From Thioflexithrix psekupsensis (GTDB lineage Bacteria; Pseudomonadota; Gammaproteobacteria; Beggiatoales; Beggiatoaceae): a stretch of DNA of 64,000 bases. The notes under the pieces were generated by a model that ran no database searches, was not told the DNA's origin, and was given only the letters and a program-made list of their open reading frames with translations. A program made the translations under genes and the position numbers. The stretch is from the NCBI RefSeq assembly GCF_002149925.1, contig NZ_MSLT01000012.1:744001-808000 (forward strand), read 5' to 3'. Of the stretch, positions 18,392 through 27,639 are shown in pieces; position 1 is the first letter of the stretch, and every line of letters starts with the position of its first letter.

Positions 18392-18564
18392 AATAAAATA
18401 CTCCTAAAAATCACTAAATATTCTCTATCAGAAAGCCGTTTTATCTATCTATTTTTTCTAGTAAACGCCGTCATGATCACCCTGCGTTTGTATTCTAAAA
18501 GTCTTTTTTGTGAAATAGTGCTGTTTTTACCACAGATTTTGTGAAAAAAACAACAAAAAATACT

Positions 18565-18592
18565 TTATTGCTGACTGTATAAGGTATATAAT
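18565..18592 (+). promoter_or_regulatory. Possible promoter of the 18674 small gene
   Basis: A perfect -10 hexamer TATAAT (18587-18592) lies 16 bases after a weak TTATTG. It is about 80 bases upstream of the small protein gene. The remaining interval 18392-18673 holds nothing else I recognise. Confidence 0.35.
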
Positions 18593-18673
18593 TTGCCTAA
18601 TTTTGTGCAGTGCAAAAAAAACTGGATTAGCGAAGAGACGCGCTTTTTTTAAAGACATTCAGCAGGTACAGAT

Positions 18674-18946
18674 ATGATGGCTGATGACTTACAAACCATG
18701 AACCGACTGTTTCATGCAGAAAATGTAGAAGAATTTAGTGATGCACTGAATGACTTACTACATCGTGCGCATGACAAACACTTACGGAATAATGCCCATC
18801 GTGCCTTGAAACAGGCCATTGCAGAACATTTAGAACGACACGCATTGGCGGGGCGTTTGGATGTTTTTGTATCTATTCGCAAGCGAATTTGCATATTATT
18901 GCAACAATTCTACCCTGAAGTTTTAGAACACAGCGAAACATTGTAG
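18674..18946 (+). CDS. Small hypothetical helical protein
   Basis: This is a 90-residue, probably all-helical acidic protein (MMADDLQTMNRLFHAENVEE...), rich in His and Leu and without membrane segments or motifs I recognise. It is preceded by AGG about 9 bases upstream and by a good -10 box. It is convergent with pyrF. Codon use resembles its neighbours, so I regard it as a real gene of unknown role. Confidence 0.6.
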   Translation: MMADDLQTMNRLFHAENVEEFSDALNDLLHRAHDKHLRNNAHRALKQAIAEHLERHALAGRLDVFVSIRKRICILLQQFYPEVLEHSETL

Positions 18947-18957
18947 CTGCTTACCAT

Positions 18958-18983
18958 AAGGGCAGACAAATGCGTCTGCCTTA
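18958..18983. terminator. Stem-loop between convergent genes
   Basis: The arms TAAGGGCAGAC and GTCTGCCTTA pair around a 6-base loop with one bulge. There is no U-tract. It sits between the small gene and pyrF, which converge. Confidence 0.35.
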
Positions 18984-19028
18984 CCATGGGGTTGTGTTGG
19001 CGATGATTCAGGGAAATATTGGTTTTTG

Positions 19029-19730
19029 CTACTGTAAACTGGCTTCAATCGCGGCCAAAACCGCTTGAGGCGCATCAGCTTGCGTCACAGGACGGCCAAG
19101 CACCAAATAAGTCGCTCCCAAATCTAAGGCTTCTTTGGGGGTCATAATACGTTTTTGATCATGAGATTCGCTGCCCACAGGACGAATACCGGGTGTGACC
19201 AACACAAAAGGATCGTCTTTATCCATTGTGCGCTTAATTGCCGTCAACTCATGTGGTGAACACACCAAACCATCTAATTGATTTGCTTTAACTAAACGAG
19301 CGAGTCTTAACACATTTTCTTCTAAAGTGCCATGAAGTCCCGTCGCATACAGATCGCTTTGTTCCAAACTGGTCAAAATACTGACCGCAATCAATAAAGG
19401 CCGTGGTTGATACGCTTCAATTGCCTCCCGCGCCGCCAACAACATATCCCGTCCGCCCAAAGCGTGTACATTTAACATCCACACCCCCAACTCCGCCGCA
19501 GAAGCACAAGCCCGCGCCACCGTATTAGGGATGTCGTGAAATTTTAAATCAAGAAACACGTCAAATCCCAAACGATGCAACGCTTCAATTAAAGCGGGTC
19601 CCTCACGAGTAAACAGTTCTAAACCTACTTTGACTCGATAACGTTGGGCATCCAATGGCTGCACAAAAGCCAATGCTTTTTGTGCGGTGGGAAAATCTAA
19701 AGCAATAATTAAAGGAGTTTTACTCACCAT
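19029..19730 (-). CDS. pyrF: Orotidine 5'-phosphate decarboxylase
   Basis: PyrF makes UMP from OMP in pyrimidine synthesis. The sequence begins MVSKTPLIIALDFPT and contains the catalytic DLKFHDIPNTV, FDVFLDLK and the phosphate-binding TPGIRPVGS and LGATYLVLGRPVTQA. It has 233 residues. I start at ATG 19730, which overlaps the last 11 bases of lapB, because the longer frame encodes the lapB tail in another frame. The order lapB-pyrF is usual in Gammaproteobacteria and implies translational coupling. Confidence 0.95.
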   Translation of the reverse strand: MVSKTPLIIALDFPTAQKALAFVQPLDAQRYRVKVGLELFTREGPALIEALHRLGFDVFLDLKFHDIPNTVARACASAAELGVWMLNVHALGGRDMLLAAREAIEAYQPRPLLIAVSILTSLEQSDLYATGLHGTLEENVLRLARLVKANQLDGLVCSPHELTAIKRTMDKDDPFVLVTPGIRPVGSESHDQKRIMTPKEALDLGATYLVLGRPVTQADAPQAVLAAIEASLQ

Positions 19731-20886
19731 CGATACCTTGTATTGGTTTAACTGTGTTCCATTGTTTGCAACTTGGACATTGCCAATGTAAAGTTTTACC
19801 GGTAAAACCACAATGTCCACATTTATAAATTGGTTTATTGCGTAGCAATTGTTTAGTCATATCTTTGAGTAATAATAAGTGATCATGCGTGATATTTCCT
19901 GCACGCATCAAGGCTAAATCAAGCAGGTGATCTAAACCGCGAATTGAGGGACAACGATGCAATTGTTTCACGATAAAATCAGCAGCGTGTTGATCGCCTT
20001 GTTGTTGTTTTAAAATTTTCGCCATCACCAGCATGGGAGTGATGCCATTATATTGTTTTAATAATCCGTTTAAATAATCGGCAAATTGATCGGTTTGCTG
20101 CAATTGTTCATAACATTGTTGTAAAGGCTCAATCACTTCAGATAAATAATCGGGGTCTTGTTGTTCTACTCGTTTAAATGCGGTGATGGCGCGTGGATAA
20201 TCGGCCGTTTGCAACGACAATTCCCCTTCCAACAAACTGGCACGTACGCAATTGGGATCGACATGTAGGGCTTGCGCGAGGGCTTGATGGGTGCGGTTTA
20301 AATCGTGCTGCTGCCGCCAATAATCAGCTTGCTCACAATGGTATTGGGCAATCACGGGATGCAGCGATTCCCCACAGACTTGTGACAATTGTCGCGCAGT
20401 ATGAATGGCTTTATCCCAATCATGTTCTTGTTGATAAATATCTAACAGTTGATAATAAGCCCGTAATTGATGAATCGGACTGTGTGTTAATTGTAACAAT
20501 AAATCTTCCGCCCGATCCAATAAACCCGCACAAAAATAATCTTGACCTAATTCTAATAAAGCTTGGCTGCGTTGTTCAGTATTTAAAGTGGGACGCGCAA
20601 TTAAATTTTGATGAATGCGAATGGCTCTATCCACTTCACCGCGCCGTCGAAATAAAGCACCTAAAGCCAGATGTGTTTCTACCGTATCGCTATCGACATC
20701 AATCAGCTTAATAAAAACATCAATGGCTTTGTCAGGTTGTTCGTTTAATAGGTAATTTAAACCGCGAAAATAATCCAGCGATAAATGATTATTGCTACGC
20801 GCCGATTGTTCTAAGAAACTGCGACGTGCTGCAAACCAGCCTGATGCGGCAGCAATAGGTAAAAGTAGCCATAACAACTCATTCAT
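19720..20886 (-). CDS. lapB: Lipopolysaccharide assembly protein B (TPR protein with rubredoxin-like domain)
   Basis: LapB (YciM) is an inner-membrane-anchored cytoplasmic protein that controls LpxC turnover and coordinates LPS synthesis. The N-terminus is a membrane anchor (LLWLLLPIAAASGWFAARRS). The middle is a series of TPR helices (for example DKAIDVFIKLIDVDSDTVE and RAIRIHQNLIARPTLN). The C-terminus has the metal site CGHCG...CPSCKQW. At 388 residues it has normal length. The lapA and ihfB genes usually upstream are not here; the non-coding 20887-21128 and the Rpn cluster come instead. Confidence 0.93.
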   Translation of the reverse strand: MNELLWLLLPIAAASGWFAARRSFLEQSARSNNHLSLDYFRGLNYLLNEQPDKAIDVFIKLIDVDSDTVETHLALGALFRRRGEVDRAIRIHQNLIARPTLNTEQRSQALLELGQDYFCAGLLDRAEDLLLQLTHSPIHQLRAYYQLLDIYQQEHDWDKAIHTARQLSQVCGESLHPVIAQYHCEQADYWRQQHDLNRTHQALAQALHVDPNCVRASLLEGELSLQTADYPRAITAFKRVEQQDPDYLSEVIEPLQQCYEQLQQTDQFADYLNGLLKQYNGITPMLVMAKILKQQQGDQHAADFIVKQLHRCPSIRGLDHLLDLALMRAGNITHDHLLLLKDMTKQLLRNKPIYKCGHCGFTGKTLHWQCPSCKQWNTVKPIQGIDGE

Positions 20887-21128
20887 TGAGACACATTATT
20901 ATTACAAATGAAATGGGGAAATAGAACAAAAGGTTTATGCAGAAATTGGTCTGACGACAATAATAGTCAAGTGAATTCCGTCCGTCTAAGCACAGATTTC
21001 GTTTAGATGGTACACTATAGCAGATTATGCGATAACTTGAATCGACAAGTGTAAAAATTGGCTGAGGTTTTTAGTGGATGTGGGGAGTATTTAAAAAAAT
21101 AAGGGATATAGCCTAAATATTTTTATAT

Positions 21129-22100
21129 TTAGAGAAGATTTTTGTCTGAGTCAAATAATCGTTCTATTTCTTCCAATGTCAAACCCATTATTTCTGCAAT
21201 ATCATGGTGACTCATTCCCATTTTTTTCATTTTTGTCGCAGTTTGTAATAAGGCTTTTTTCATGCCTCTTTCCTCACCAATGGCAATGCCTCTTTCTTCA
21301 CCAATGACGATACCTATTTCTATCCCTTCTTCTTTACCTTCTTCTTTGCCCTCCAATTTACCCAATACATAAGTTGATTGATACATACTGGCTTGATAAT
21401 GTAAATCTTCCTGATGGCGTTCGTAAGCCAATCGTTCTTGTGGAGTCATTTTTAACACATCTAATGTTTCTTTAGCCTCTTTCAAACCTTTGGCAGTAAA
21501 ATTATCTTCAATCTGCTCATTTTTAAGAAAATAAATCCATTCATCTAAAGTATTCTTCGCCACATTATTAAAATTACGCAATTCAATCAAATAATATTCA
21601 GGATATAAATCAGCAATTTTCTTTACCGCATAAAGATTTTTTTGCTCCTCGCTTAACTCTAATTCAGTTTGATTATGCAATCCAATAAAGCGCGTCGTGC
21701 CATGATAAATATAATCGTCGCCTTTACCCAAATCAAAATGCAGAATATTCACAGAAATAACCTTGCTCACCTCAGCATAAGGCACACCCTTAGGTAAATG
21801 TTCCGTAATGACTTTAGAACAAGCATAAAGAATTCGCTGTAAATAATCTAATTCACGCGAAAACTGCACTTCAATAATATAAATCTTTTCCTCACTGTCT
21901 TTAACTTTAATATCAACCCGATTAAATTTATCATCGGGCAGGTCTTGATTGCTTTCACTTTCCAACACTTCTAAAATCTGAATATTGGTAAATAATAATT
22001 CAGATAAAAATCCTTCTAAAATCCCAAAATTAGCTTTACTGCGCAGAATCTTCTTAATCGCCCAATCAAAACTAATTAATTTTCTTGGTGAATTTGGCAT
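21129..22100 (-). CDS. Rpn family PD-(D/E)XK nuclease, tandem copy 4 (last in transcript)
   Basis: This is a 323-residue member of the Rpn/PDDEXK_2 family (recombination-promoting nuclease, putative transposase type). The metal site is in NRVDIKV (Asp) and YIIEVQF (Glu-x-Gln). The N-terminus (FDWAIKKILRSKANFGILEG) is the conserved family start. It has both linker expansions (GKEEGKEEG and IGEERGIAIGEERG) and a unique C-terminus (ERLFDSDKNLL instead of ETLFI), so its 3' end is the original unduplicated flank. It is the most downstream of four genes read from right to left. Confidence 0.9.
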   Translation of the reverse strand: MPNSPRKLISFDWAIKKILRSKANFGILEGFLSELLFTNIQILEVLESESNQDLPDDKFNRVDIKVKDSEEKIYIIEVQFSRELDYLQRILYACSKVITEHLPKGVPYAEVSKVISVNILHFDLGKGDDYIYHGTTRFIGLHNQTELELSEEQKNLYAVKKIADLYPEYYLIELRNFNNVAKNTLDEWIYFLKNEQIEDNFTAKGLKEAKETLDVLKMTPQERLAYERHQEDLHYQASMYQSTYVLGKLEGKEEGKEEGIEIGIVIGEERGIAIGEERGMKKALLQTATKMKKMGMSHHDIAEIMGLTLEEIERLFDSDKNLL

Positions 22101-22113
22101 CGCTGCATACTCC

Positions 22114-23031
22114 TTAGATGAAAAGTGTTTCTATTTCTTCCAATGTCAAACCCATTATTTCTGCAATATCATGGTGACTCATTCCCATTTTTTTCATTTT
22201 TGTCGCAGTTTGTAATAAGGCTTTTTTCATGCCTCTTTCCTCACCAATGACAATACCTATTTCTATCCCTTCTTCTTTGCCCTCCAATTTACCCAATACA
22301 TAAGTTGATTGATACATACTGGCTTGATAATGTAAATCTTCCTGATGGCGTTCGTAAGCCAATCGTTCTTGTGGAGTCATTTTTAACACATCTAATGTTT
22401 CTTTAGCCTCTTTCAAACCTTTGGCGGTAAAATTATCTTCAATCTGCTCATTTTTAAGAAAATAAATCCATTCATCTAAAGTATTCTTCGCCACATTATT
22501 AAAATTACGCAATTCAATCAAATAATATTCAGGATATAAATCAGCAATTTTCTTTACCGCATAAAGATTTTTTTGCTCCTCGCTTAACTCTAATTCAGTT
22601 TGATTATGCAATCCAATAAAGCGCGTCGTGCCATGATAAATATAATCGTCGCCTTTACCCAAATCAAAATGCAGAATATTCACAGAAATAACTTTGCTCA
22701 CCTCAGCATAAGGCACACCCTTAGGTAAATGTTCCGTAATGACTTTAGAACAAGCATAAAGAATTCGCTGTAAATAATCTAATTCACGCGAAAACTGCAC
22801 TTCAATAATATAAATCTTTTCCTCACTGTCTTTAACTTTAATATCAACCCGATTAAATTTATCATCGGGCAAGTCTTGATTGCTTTCACTTTCCAACACT
22901 TCTAAAATTTGAATATTGGTAAATAATAATTCAGATAAAAATCCTTCTAAAATCCCAAAATTAGCTTTACTGCGCAGAATCTTCTTAATCGCCCAATCAA
23001 AACTAATTAATTTTCTTGGTGAATTTGGCAT
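22114..23031 (-). CDS. Rpn family PD-(D/E)XK nuclease, tandem copy 3
   Basis: At 305 residues this is the shortest copy, with neither linker expansion (GKEEGIEIGIVIGEERGMKK). The rest is almost identical to copy 4, including NRVDIKV and YIIEVQF. The C-terminus is EEIETLFI. It is preceded by TAAGGAGT from the upstream copy and followed 13 bases later by copy 4. Confidence 0.9.
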   Translation of the reverse strand: MPNSPRKLISFDWAIKKILRSKANFGILEGFLSELLFTNIQILEVLESESNQDLPDDKFNRVDIKVKDSEEKIYIIEVQFSRELDYLQRILYACSKVITEHLPKGVPYAEVSKVISVNILHFDLGKGDDYIYHGTTRFIGLHNQTELELSEEQKNLYAVKKIADLYPEYYLIELRNFNNVAKNTLDEWIYFLKNEQIEDNFTAKGLKEAKETLDVLKMTPQERLAYERHQEDLHYQASMYQSTYVLGKLEGKEEGIEIGIVIGEERGMKKALLQTATKMKKMGMSHHDIAEIMGLTLEEIETLFI

Positions 23032-23044
23032 CGCTGCATACTCC

Positions 23045-23986
23045 TTAGATGAAAAGTGTTTCTATTTCTTCCAATGTCAAACCCATTATTTTTGCAATAT
23101 CATGGTGACTCATTCCCATTTTTTTCATTTTTGTCGCAGTTTGTAATAAGGCTTTTTTCATGCCTCTTTCCTCACCAATGGCGATACCTCTTTCCTCACC
23201 AATGACAATACCTATTTCTATCCCTTCTTCTTTGCCCTCCAATTTACCCAATACATAAGTTGATTGATACATACTGGCTTGATAATGTAAATCTTCCTGA
23301 TGGCGTTCGTAAGCCAATCGTTCTTGTGGAGTCATTTTTAACACATCTAATGTTTCTTTAGCCTCTTTCAAACCTTTGGCAGTAAAATTATCTTCAATCT
23401 GCTCATTTTTAAGAAAATAAATCCATTCATCTAAAGTATTCTTCGCCACATTATTAAAATTACGCAATTCAATCAAATAATATTCAGGATATAAATCAGC
23501 AATTTTCTTTACCGCATAAAGATTTTTTTGCTCCTCGCTTAACTCTAATTCAGTTTGATTATGCAATCCAATAAAGTGCGTCGTGCCATGATAAATATAA
23601 TCATCGCCTTTACCCAAATCAAAATGCAGAATATTCACAGAAATAACCTTGCTCACCTCAGCATAAGGCACACCCTTAGGTAAATGTTCCGTAATAACTT
23701 TAGAACAAGCATAAAGAATTCGCTGTAAATAATCTAATTCACGCGAAAACTGCACTTCAATAATATAAATCTTTTCCTCACTGTCTTTAACTTTAATATC
23801 AACCCGATTAAATTTATCATCGGGCAGGTCTTGATTGCTTTCACTTTCCAATACTTCTAAAATCTGAATATTGGTAAATAATAATTCAGATAAAAATCCT
23901 TCTAAAATCCCAAAATTAGCTTTACTGCGCAAAATCTTCTTAATCGCCCAATCAAAACTAATTAATTTTCTTGGTGAATTTGGCAT
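23045..23986 (-). CDS. Rpn family PD-(D/E)XK nuclease, tandem copy 2
   Basis: This copy has 313 residues, with the second linker expansion only (IGEERGIAIGEERG). Private changes include TTHFIG instead of TTRFIG and DIAKIMG instead of DIAEIMG. Catalytic residues are intact. Spacing to both neighbours is 13 bases. Confidence 0.9.
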   Translation of the reverse strand: MPNSPRKLISFDWAIKKILRSKANFGILEGFLSELLFTNIQILEVLESESNQDLPDDKFNRVDIKVKDSEEKIYIIEVQFSRELDYLQRILYACSKVITEHLPKGVPYAEVSKVISVNILHFDLGKGDDYIYHGTTHFIGLHNQTELELSEEQKNLYAVKKIADLYPEYYLIELRNFNNVAKNTLDEWIYFLKNEQIEDNFTAKGLKEAKETLDVLKMTPQERLAYERHQEDLHYQASMYQSTYVLGKLEGKEEGIEIGIVIGEERGIAIGEERGMKKALLQTATKMKKMGMSHHDIAKIMGLTLEEIETLFI

Positions 23987-23999
23987 CGTTGCGTACTCC

Positions 24000-24929
24000 T
24001 TAGATGAAAAGTGTTTCTATTTCTTCCAATGTCAAACCCATTATTTCTGCAATATCACGGTGACTCATTCCCATTTTTTTCATTTTTGTCGCAGTTTGTA
24101 ATAAGGCTTTTTTCATGCCTCTTTCCTCACCAATGACGATACCTATTTCTATCCCTTCTTCTTTACCTTCTTCTTTGCCCTCCAATTTACCCAATACATA
24201 AGTTGATTGATACATACTGGCTTGATAATGTAAATCTTCCTGATGGCGTTCATAAGCCAATCGTTCTTGTGGAGTCATTTTTAACACATCTAATGTTTCT
24301 TTAGCTTCTTTCAAACCTTTGGCAGTAAAATTATCTTCAATCTGTTCATTTTTAAGAAAATAAATCCATTCATCTAAAGTATTCTTCGCCACATTATTAA
24401 AATTACGCAATTCAATCAAATAATATTCAGGATATAAATCAGCAATTTTCTTTACCGCATAAAGATTTTTTTGTTCCTCGCTTAACTCTAATTCAGTTTG
24501 ATTATGCAATCCAATAAAGCGCGTCGTGCCATGATAAATATAATCATCGCCTTTACCCAAATCAAAATGCAGAATATTCACAGAAATAACTTTGCTCACC
24601 TCAGCATAAGGCACACCCTTAGGTAAATGTTCCGTAATGACTTTAGAACAAGCATAAAGAATTCGCTGTAAATAATCTAATTCACGCGAAAACTGCACTT
24701 CAATAATATAAATCTTTTCCTCACTGTCTTTAACTTTAATATCAACCCGATTAAATTTATCATCGGGCAGGTCTTGATTGCTTTCACTTTCCAACACTTC
24801 TAAAATCTGAATATTGGTAAATAATAATTCAGATAAAAATCCTTCTAAAATCCCAAAATTAGCTTTACTGCGCAGAATCTTCTTAATCGCCCAATCAAAA
24901 CTAATTAATTTTCTTGGTGAATTTGGCAT
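24000..24929 (-). CDS. Rpn family PD-(D/E)XK nuclease, tandem copy 1 (first in transcript)
   Basis: This copy has 309 residues, with the first linker expansion only (GKEEGKEEG). A private change is SHRDIAEIMG. It is the promoter-proximal copy: the region 24930-25000 contains a TATAAT on the minus strand at 24975-24970 and a single MITE/IS630-like terminus (TTTTGGTATA). GGAGT lies about 10 bases before its ATG. Family members cut DNA and promote RecA-independent recombination; whether any copy is active is unknown. Confidence 0.9.
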   Translation of the reverse strand: MPNSPRKLISFDWAIKKILRSKANFGILEGFLSELLFTNIQILEVLESESNQDLPDDKFNRVDIKVKDSEEKIYIIEVQFSRELDYLQRILYACSKVITEHLPKGVPYAEVSKVISVNILHFDLGKGDDYIYHGTTRFIGLHNQTELELSEEQKNLYAVKKIADLYPEYYLIELRNFNNVAKNTLDEWIYFLKNEQIEDNFTAKGLKEAKETLDVLKMTPQERLAYERHQEDLHYQASMYQSTYVLGKLEGKEEGKEEGIEIGIVIGEERGMKKALLQTATKMKKMGMSHRDIAEIMGLTLEEIETLFI

Positions 24930-24988
24930 CGTTGCGTACTCCTTAATTGACTATATTGCTACACTAAGCATTATAATCAATAAGTTAG

Positions 24989-24998
24989 TTTTGGTATA
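24989..24998. repeat. Solo MITE/IS630-type terminus
   Basis: TTTTGGTATA, the outer end of the MITE and IS630 family of this window, occurs alone between the Rpn cluster and the J-domain gene. A 10-base match could be chance. Confidence 0.35.
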
Positions 24999-25127
24999 GG
25001 CTATTGACCTCAGTCTCATTTTTTTTGTCATATTGGTTAATTTTTTCCTGAAAAACAAGCTATAATCTGCATTTCCTAAAGTTGATTTTTAGTAGAATCT
25101 CCTATTAAACTGATTTTATAGAGGTTT

Positions 25128-25646
25128 ATGGAAATGCAGGAGGCATTGTCAACCTACTTTGGTTTGTCTGTACCGTTTACAGCGGTGGAGTTAAAAGCGG
25201 CTTATCGGCGATTGGCACGGCGTTTACACCCCGATAAAGGCGGCAGCAAAGAGGCATTTCAAACATTACAGCATTATTATCAAGCCGCACGACCTTACTG
25301 TCAGGCGGAAGAGCCGCTGTCGCCTAAAAAAACGACATCCCCACCGCGATCCACTTATTCTTATTCTTCTTCTACTTATCATCGGTTAGAAACTTTTTTA
25401 GATCATTGGGGAATTGAAGATGAACAAGAACGACAATCTTATTGTGAATGGGCGATTCAATTAGGAATTGAAGACAGTTTAATTTTATTAGAATATTTAC
25501 GCGAATTATTAAAAGCCCGTCAATATTGTTATTGTCCCAGTTATGCGTGGCAAGCCATGATTGATAAATATGGCGCACAATTAGCCCGCGTTTTATTACC
25601 GTGGAGTATTGCTCAGGAATTGCAAGGGCGAGTGTTTCGTTCTTAA
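25128..25646 (+). CDS. J-domain protein (DnaJ-like)
   Basis: This 172-residue protein has an N-terminal J-domain (about residues 6-60) containing RRLARRLHPDKGGS, with the HPD motif that stimulates DnaK-type chaperones. The C-terminal two thirds is helical, without the Gly-rich or zinc regions of DnaJ, and is not recognised. It is a specialised co-chaperone whose client is unknown. GAGG 6-7 bases before ATG supports this start. It is divergent from the Rpn cluster. Confidence 0.8.
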   Translation: MEMQEALSTYFGLSVPFTAVELKAAYRRLARRLHPDKGGSKEAFQTLQHYYQAARPYCQAEEPLSPKKTTSPPRSTYSYSSSTYHRLETFLDHWGIEDEQERQSYCEWAIQLGIEDSLILLEYLRELLKARQYCYCPSYAWQAMIDKYGAQLARVLLPWSIAQELQGRVFRS

Positions 25647-25735
25647 CCGTGTGCAGTCGCATTTTTTTACGTGGCGATTGCACGCGAATTGCAGTATCAT
25701 TTTACGCTGTTTAATCATACGATAGAAGTTGGGTT

Positions 25736-26695
25736 ATGTTGCACGTTGTTGCCGCCGTTATCGCCAATCCCAAAGGGGACATTTTAATCACCCGTCGCGC
25801 CAGCCAAGCGCATCAGGGGGATCGGTGGGAATTTCCCGGCGGTAAAGTGGAAAGCAATGAGTCTGTAGAACATGCGTTGGCGCGAGAATTAAATGAAGAA
25901 CTGGGTATTGATGTTTTACAAGCTCGTCCTTTGATTCGTGTTTTACATCACTATCCCAAGCAAACCATCTTGTTAGATGTGTGGTACGTAGAACAATGGC
26001 AAGGAGAGGCGTGGGGGCGTGAAGGACAACCTTTGTTGTGGTGCCATCCAGAGCAGTTGTCTGATTACCATTTTCCTGATGCCAATTATCCGATTATTGA
26101 CGCGATTTTTTTACCTGATTTTTACGTGATTACGCCAGAACCCACTCGTTTGCGGGATAAGGCATTTTTTAATGGTTTGTCGCACGTATTGGCGCAAGGA
26201 CAGCGTTTAATTCAGTTGCGTGCTAAAGCTTTGTATGCGGATTCATTGCGAGATTATTGTCATTTTGCTGAAAATGTATTGCGTATTTGCGCAGAACATC
26301 GGGCAGAATTGATTTTAAATGCGGATGTGACTACGGCACAATCGGTGGGCAGTCATGGTGTCCATTTGACCAGTGAGCGGCTTTTTGAGCAGGTTTCACG
26401 GCCTTTATCTAAGGAATATTGGGTGTCTGCTTCTTGTCATCACGCCAGCGATTTGGTGCAAGCGCAACGAATACAAACTGATTTTGTGGTGATCAGTCCC
26501 GTGCGGCCGACCTTGTCGCACCCTGATGGGCGTGCTTTGGGTTGGTTAGGTTTTTTCCGTTTGGTCGAACAAGCCCATTGTCCAGCTTATGCCTTAGGTG
26601 GATTACAACAAAAACAACTCCACTGCGCCCGCGCCCACGGCGCACAAGGAATTGCAGGAATTCGGGATTTTTGGCTGGGGAAGAATGAAATATAA
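25736..26695 (+). CDS. Nudix hydrolase (MutT-like) fused to ThiE-like domain
   Basis: The N-terminal half is a MutT-type 8-oxo-dGTP diphosphatase: the Nudix box reads GGKVESNESVEHALAREL then NEELGI, about residues 37-60. The C-terminal half (about residues 135-315) resembles thiamine-phosphate synthase, with LIQLRAKAL, LILNADV, HGVHLTS, VVISPV and ALGGL. This two-domain protein is a known gammaproteobacterial arrangement in which the ThiE part may have lost its biosynthetic role. It ends 4 bases before the convergent acyltransferase gene. Confidence 0.9.
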   Translation: MLHVVAAVIANPKGDILITRRASQAHQGDRWEFPGGKVESNESVEHALARELNEELGIDVLQARPLIRVLHHYPKQTILLDVWYVEQWQGEAWGREGQPLLWCHPEQLSDYHFPDANYPIIDAIFLPDFYVITPEPTRLRDKAFFNGLSHVLAQGQRLIQLRAKALYADSLRDYCHFAENVLRICAEHRAELILNADVTTAQSVGSHGVHLTSERLFEQVSRPLSKEYWVSASCHHASDLVQAQRIQTDFVVISPVRPTLSHPDGRALGWLGFFRLVEQAHCPAYALGGLQQKQLHCARAHGAQGIAGIRDFWLGKNEI

Positions 26696-26699
26696 AAAA

Positions 26700-27623
26700 T
26701 CACGGCAAACGCCATAAACGCCAGCCTTCCCAAACGCCCGCATCAAGCGTAATTAAACGATGCAATCCTGCCAAATAAGCCGACATCACCGCATCTACAC
26801 CTTGTTCTGCGGGCAGCGCAAATAAAGTCAATTCAAATCGCTCCCCTCCCAACCAACGAATAGAACCCGCCGCCATTGCTGCTCCCGTGTGAATCGCCAA
26901 TTCCACCGTTCCTACGGGACAAGGTAATTTCTGCCCTAAAAAATCAAAATGACGGGTGCGCTTTTCCGCATAAGGACTAAAAATATCGTTCAAACTAATG
27001 ACAATATCCCCTGCTTTTAAAGTTTTACTCACTGCACGTAAGGATTGGGGCGAAGTATTTTCCGTGACATAAAGGAATTCTCCCCCATGATAAAATCGCT
27101 CACAATCAGTAAAATAATTTTGGTAAATATCGCTAATATAAGAATAAATAGGGCTGATTTCTGGACTCATCGCTAAAGTACGAATGCGACGCGCTAATAA
27201 TAACCCTATGGCCACGGTAAATAAAAAATTATGGTGATTGTGATAAGTCATTAAAAATAAGCCGCGATTTTTTAACGTTTCTTTAATATCAAAATCACAA
27301 TGAATCGTCACTGATTGCGCTAACCAATCTTGATCTAATTGCGCGATACGAAAAATATTAAGATGAGACACACCAATATGATTCAACATACTGTGCCACA
27401 CTTGCGGCGGAGAATGGGATAAATGAGCTACGCATTGCTGCGCAATGTGGTGTACATGCCCGCAAATCGCCGGATCACGATGGGGACTAAAATAACGCGC
27501 CAACCGCGCCGCAAAAGGATAACCATAACGAGGCGGTAAATAACGCGCTGTTTGTCGCAAAATACTTAAAAAACGATGGTAACGTCGGCCATAAGCGTGC
27601 ATAACACGTTCAGTATTTTTCAT
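26700..27623 (-). CDS. LpxL/HtrB-like lysophospholipid acyltransferase family protein
   Basis: This 307-residue protein has the layout of the lipid A acyltransferase (LPLAT) superfamily: a basic N-terminus, LFLMTYHNHHNF as probable catalytic His block, GDIVISLNDIFSP, LPCPVGTVELAIHTGAAM as the substrate pocket and a C-terminal WEGWRLWRLP. The usual HxxxxD is not obvious, so the substrate may be unusual. It is the last gene of a three-gene minus-strand operon with a Wzt-like ATPase and a methyltransferase-GNAT fusion, so a role in tailoring a surface lipid or glycan is likely but inferred. Confidence 0.65.
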   Translation of the reverse strand: MKNTERVMHAYGRRYHRFLSILRQTARYLPPRYGYPFAARLARYFSPHRDPAICGHVHHIAQQCVAHLSHSPPQVWHSMLNHIGVSHLNIFRIAQLDQDWLAQSVTIHCDFDIKETLKNRGLFLMTYHNHHNFLFTVAIGLLLARRIRTLAMSPEISPIYSYISDIYQNYFTDCERFYHGGEFLYVTENTSPQSLRAVSKTLKAGDIVISLNDIFSPYAEKRTRHFDFLGQKLPCPVGTVELAIHTGAAMAAGSIRWLGGERFELTLFALPAEQGVDAVMSAYLAGLHRLITLDAGVWEGWRLWRLP

Positions 27624-27639
27624 AATACCTACCGTATTG

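Larger units (their letters stand above)
21129..24942 (-). repeat. Four tandem direct repeats of about 930-955 bp, each an Rpn-family gene
   Basis: Start-to-start distances are 943, 955 and 931 bases. The units differ mainly by in-frame 12-bp multiples in a Gly-Glu-rich linker near the C-terminus and by scattered single changes. Each unit ends with a stop followed by GGAGT and a 9-10 base spacer to the next ATG, so TAAGGAG both ends one gene and serves as ribosome site for the next. Confidence 0.95.

Noticed and set aside
18392-18673. Small RNA or tRNA gene in the rnfG upstream interval
   Set aside because: No cloverleaf or conserved RNA structure could be recognised; only a promoter-like TATAAT is seen.
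21129-24942. CRISPR-like periodicity
   Set aside because: The period is about 940 bp and each unit is a full gene; there are no short repeats with unique spacers.
21985-24999. Repeated 61-76 residue plus-strand frames antisense to the Rpn genes
   Set aside because: They occur once per repeat unit only because the units are copies. They have no ribosome site and no protein-like conservation beyond that of the sense genes.
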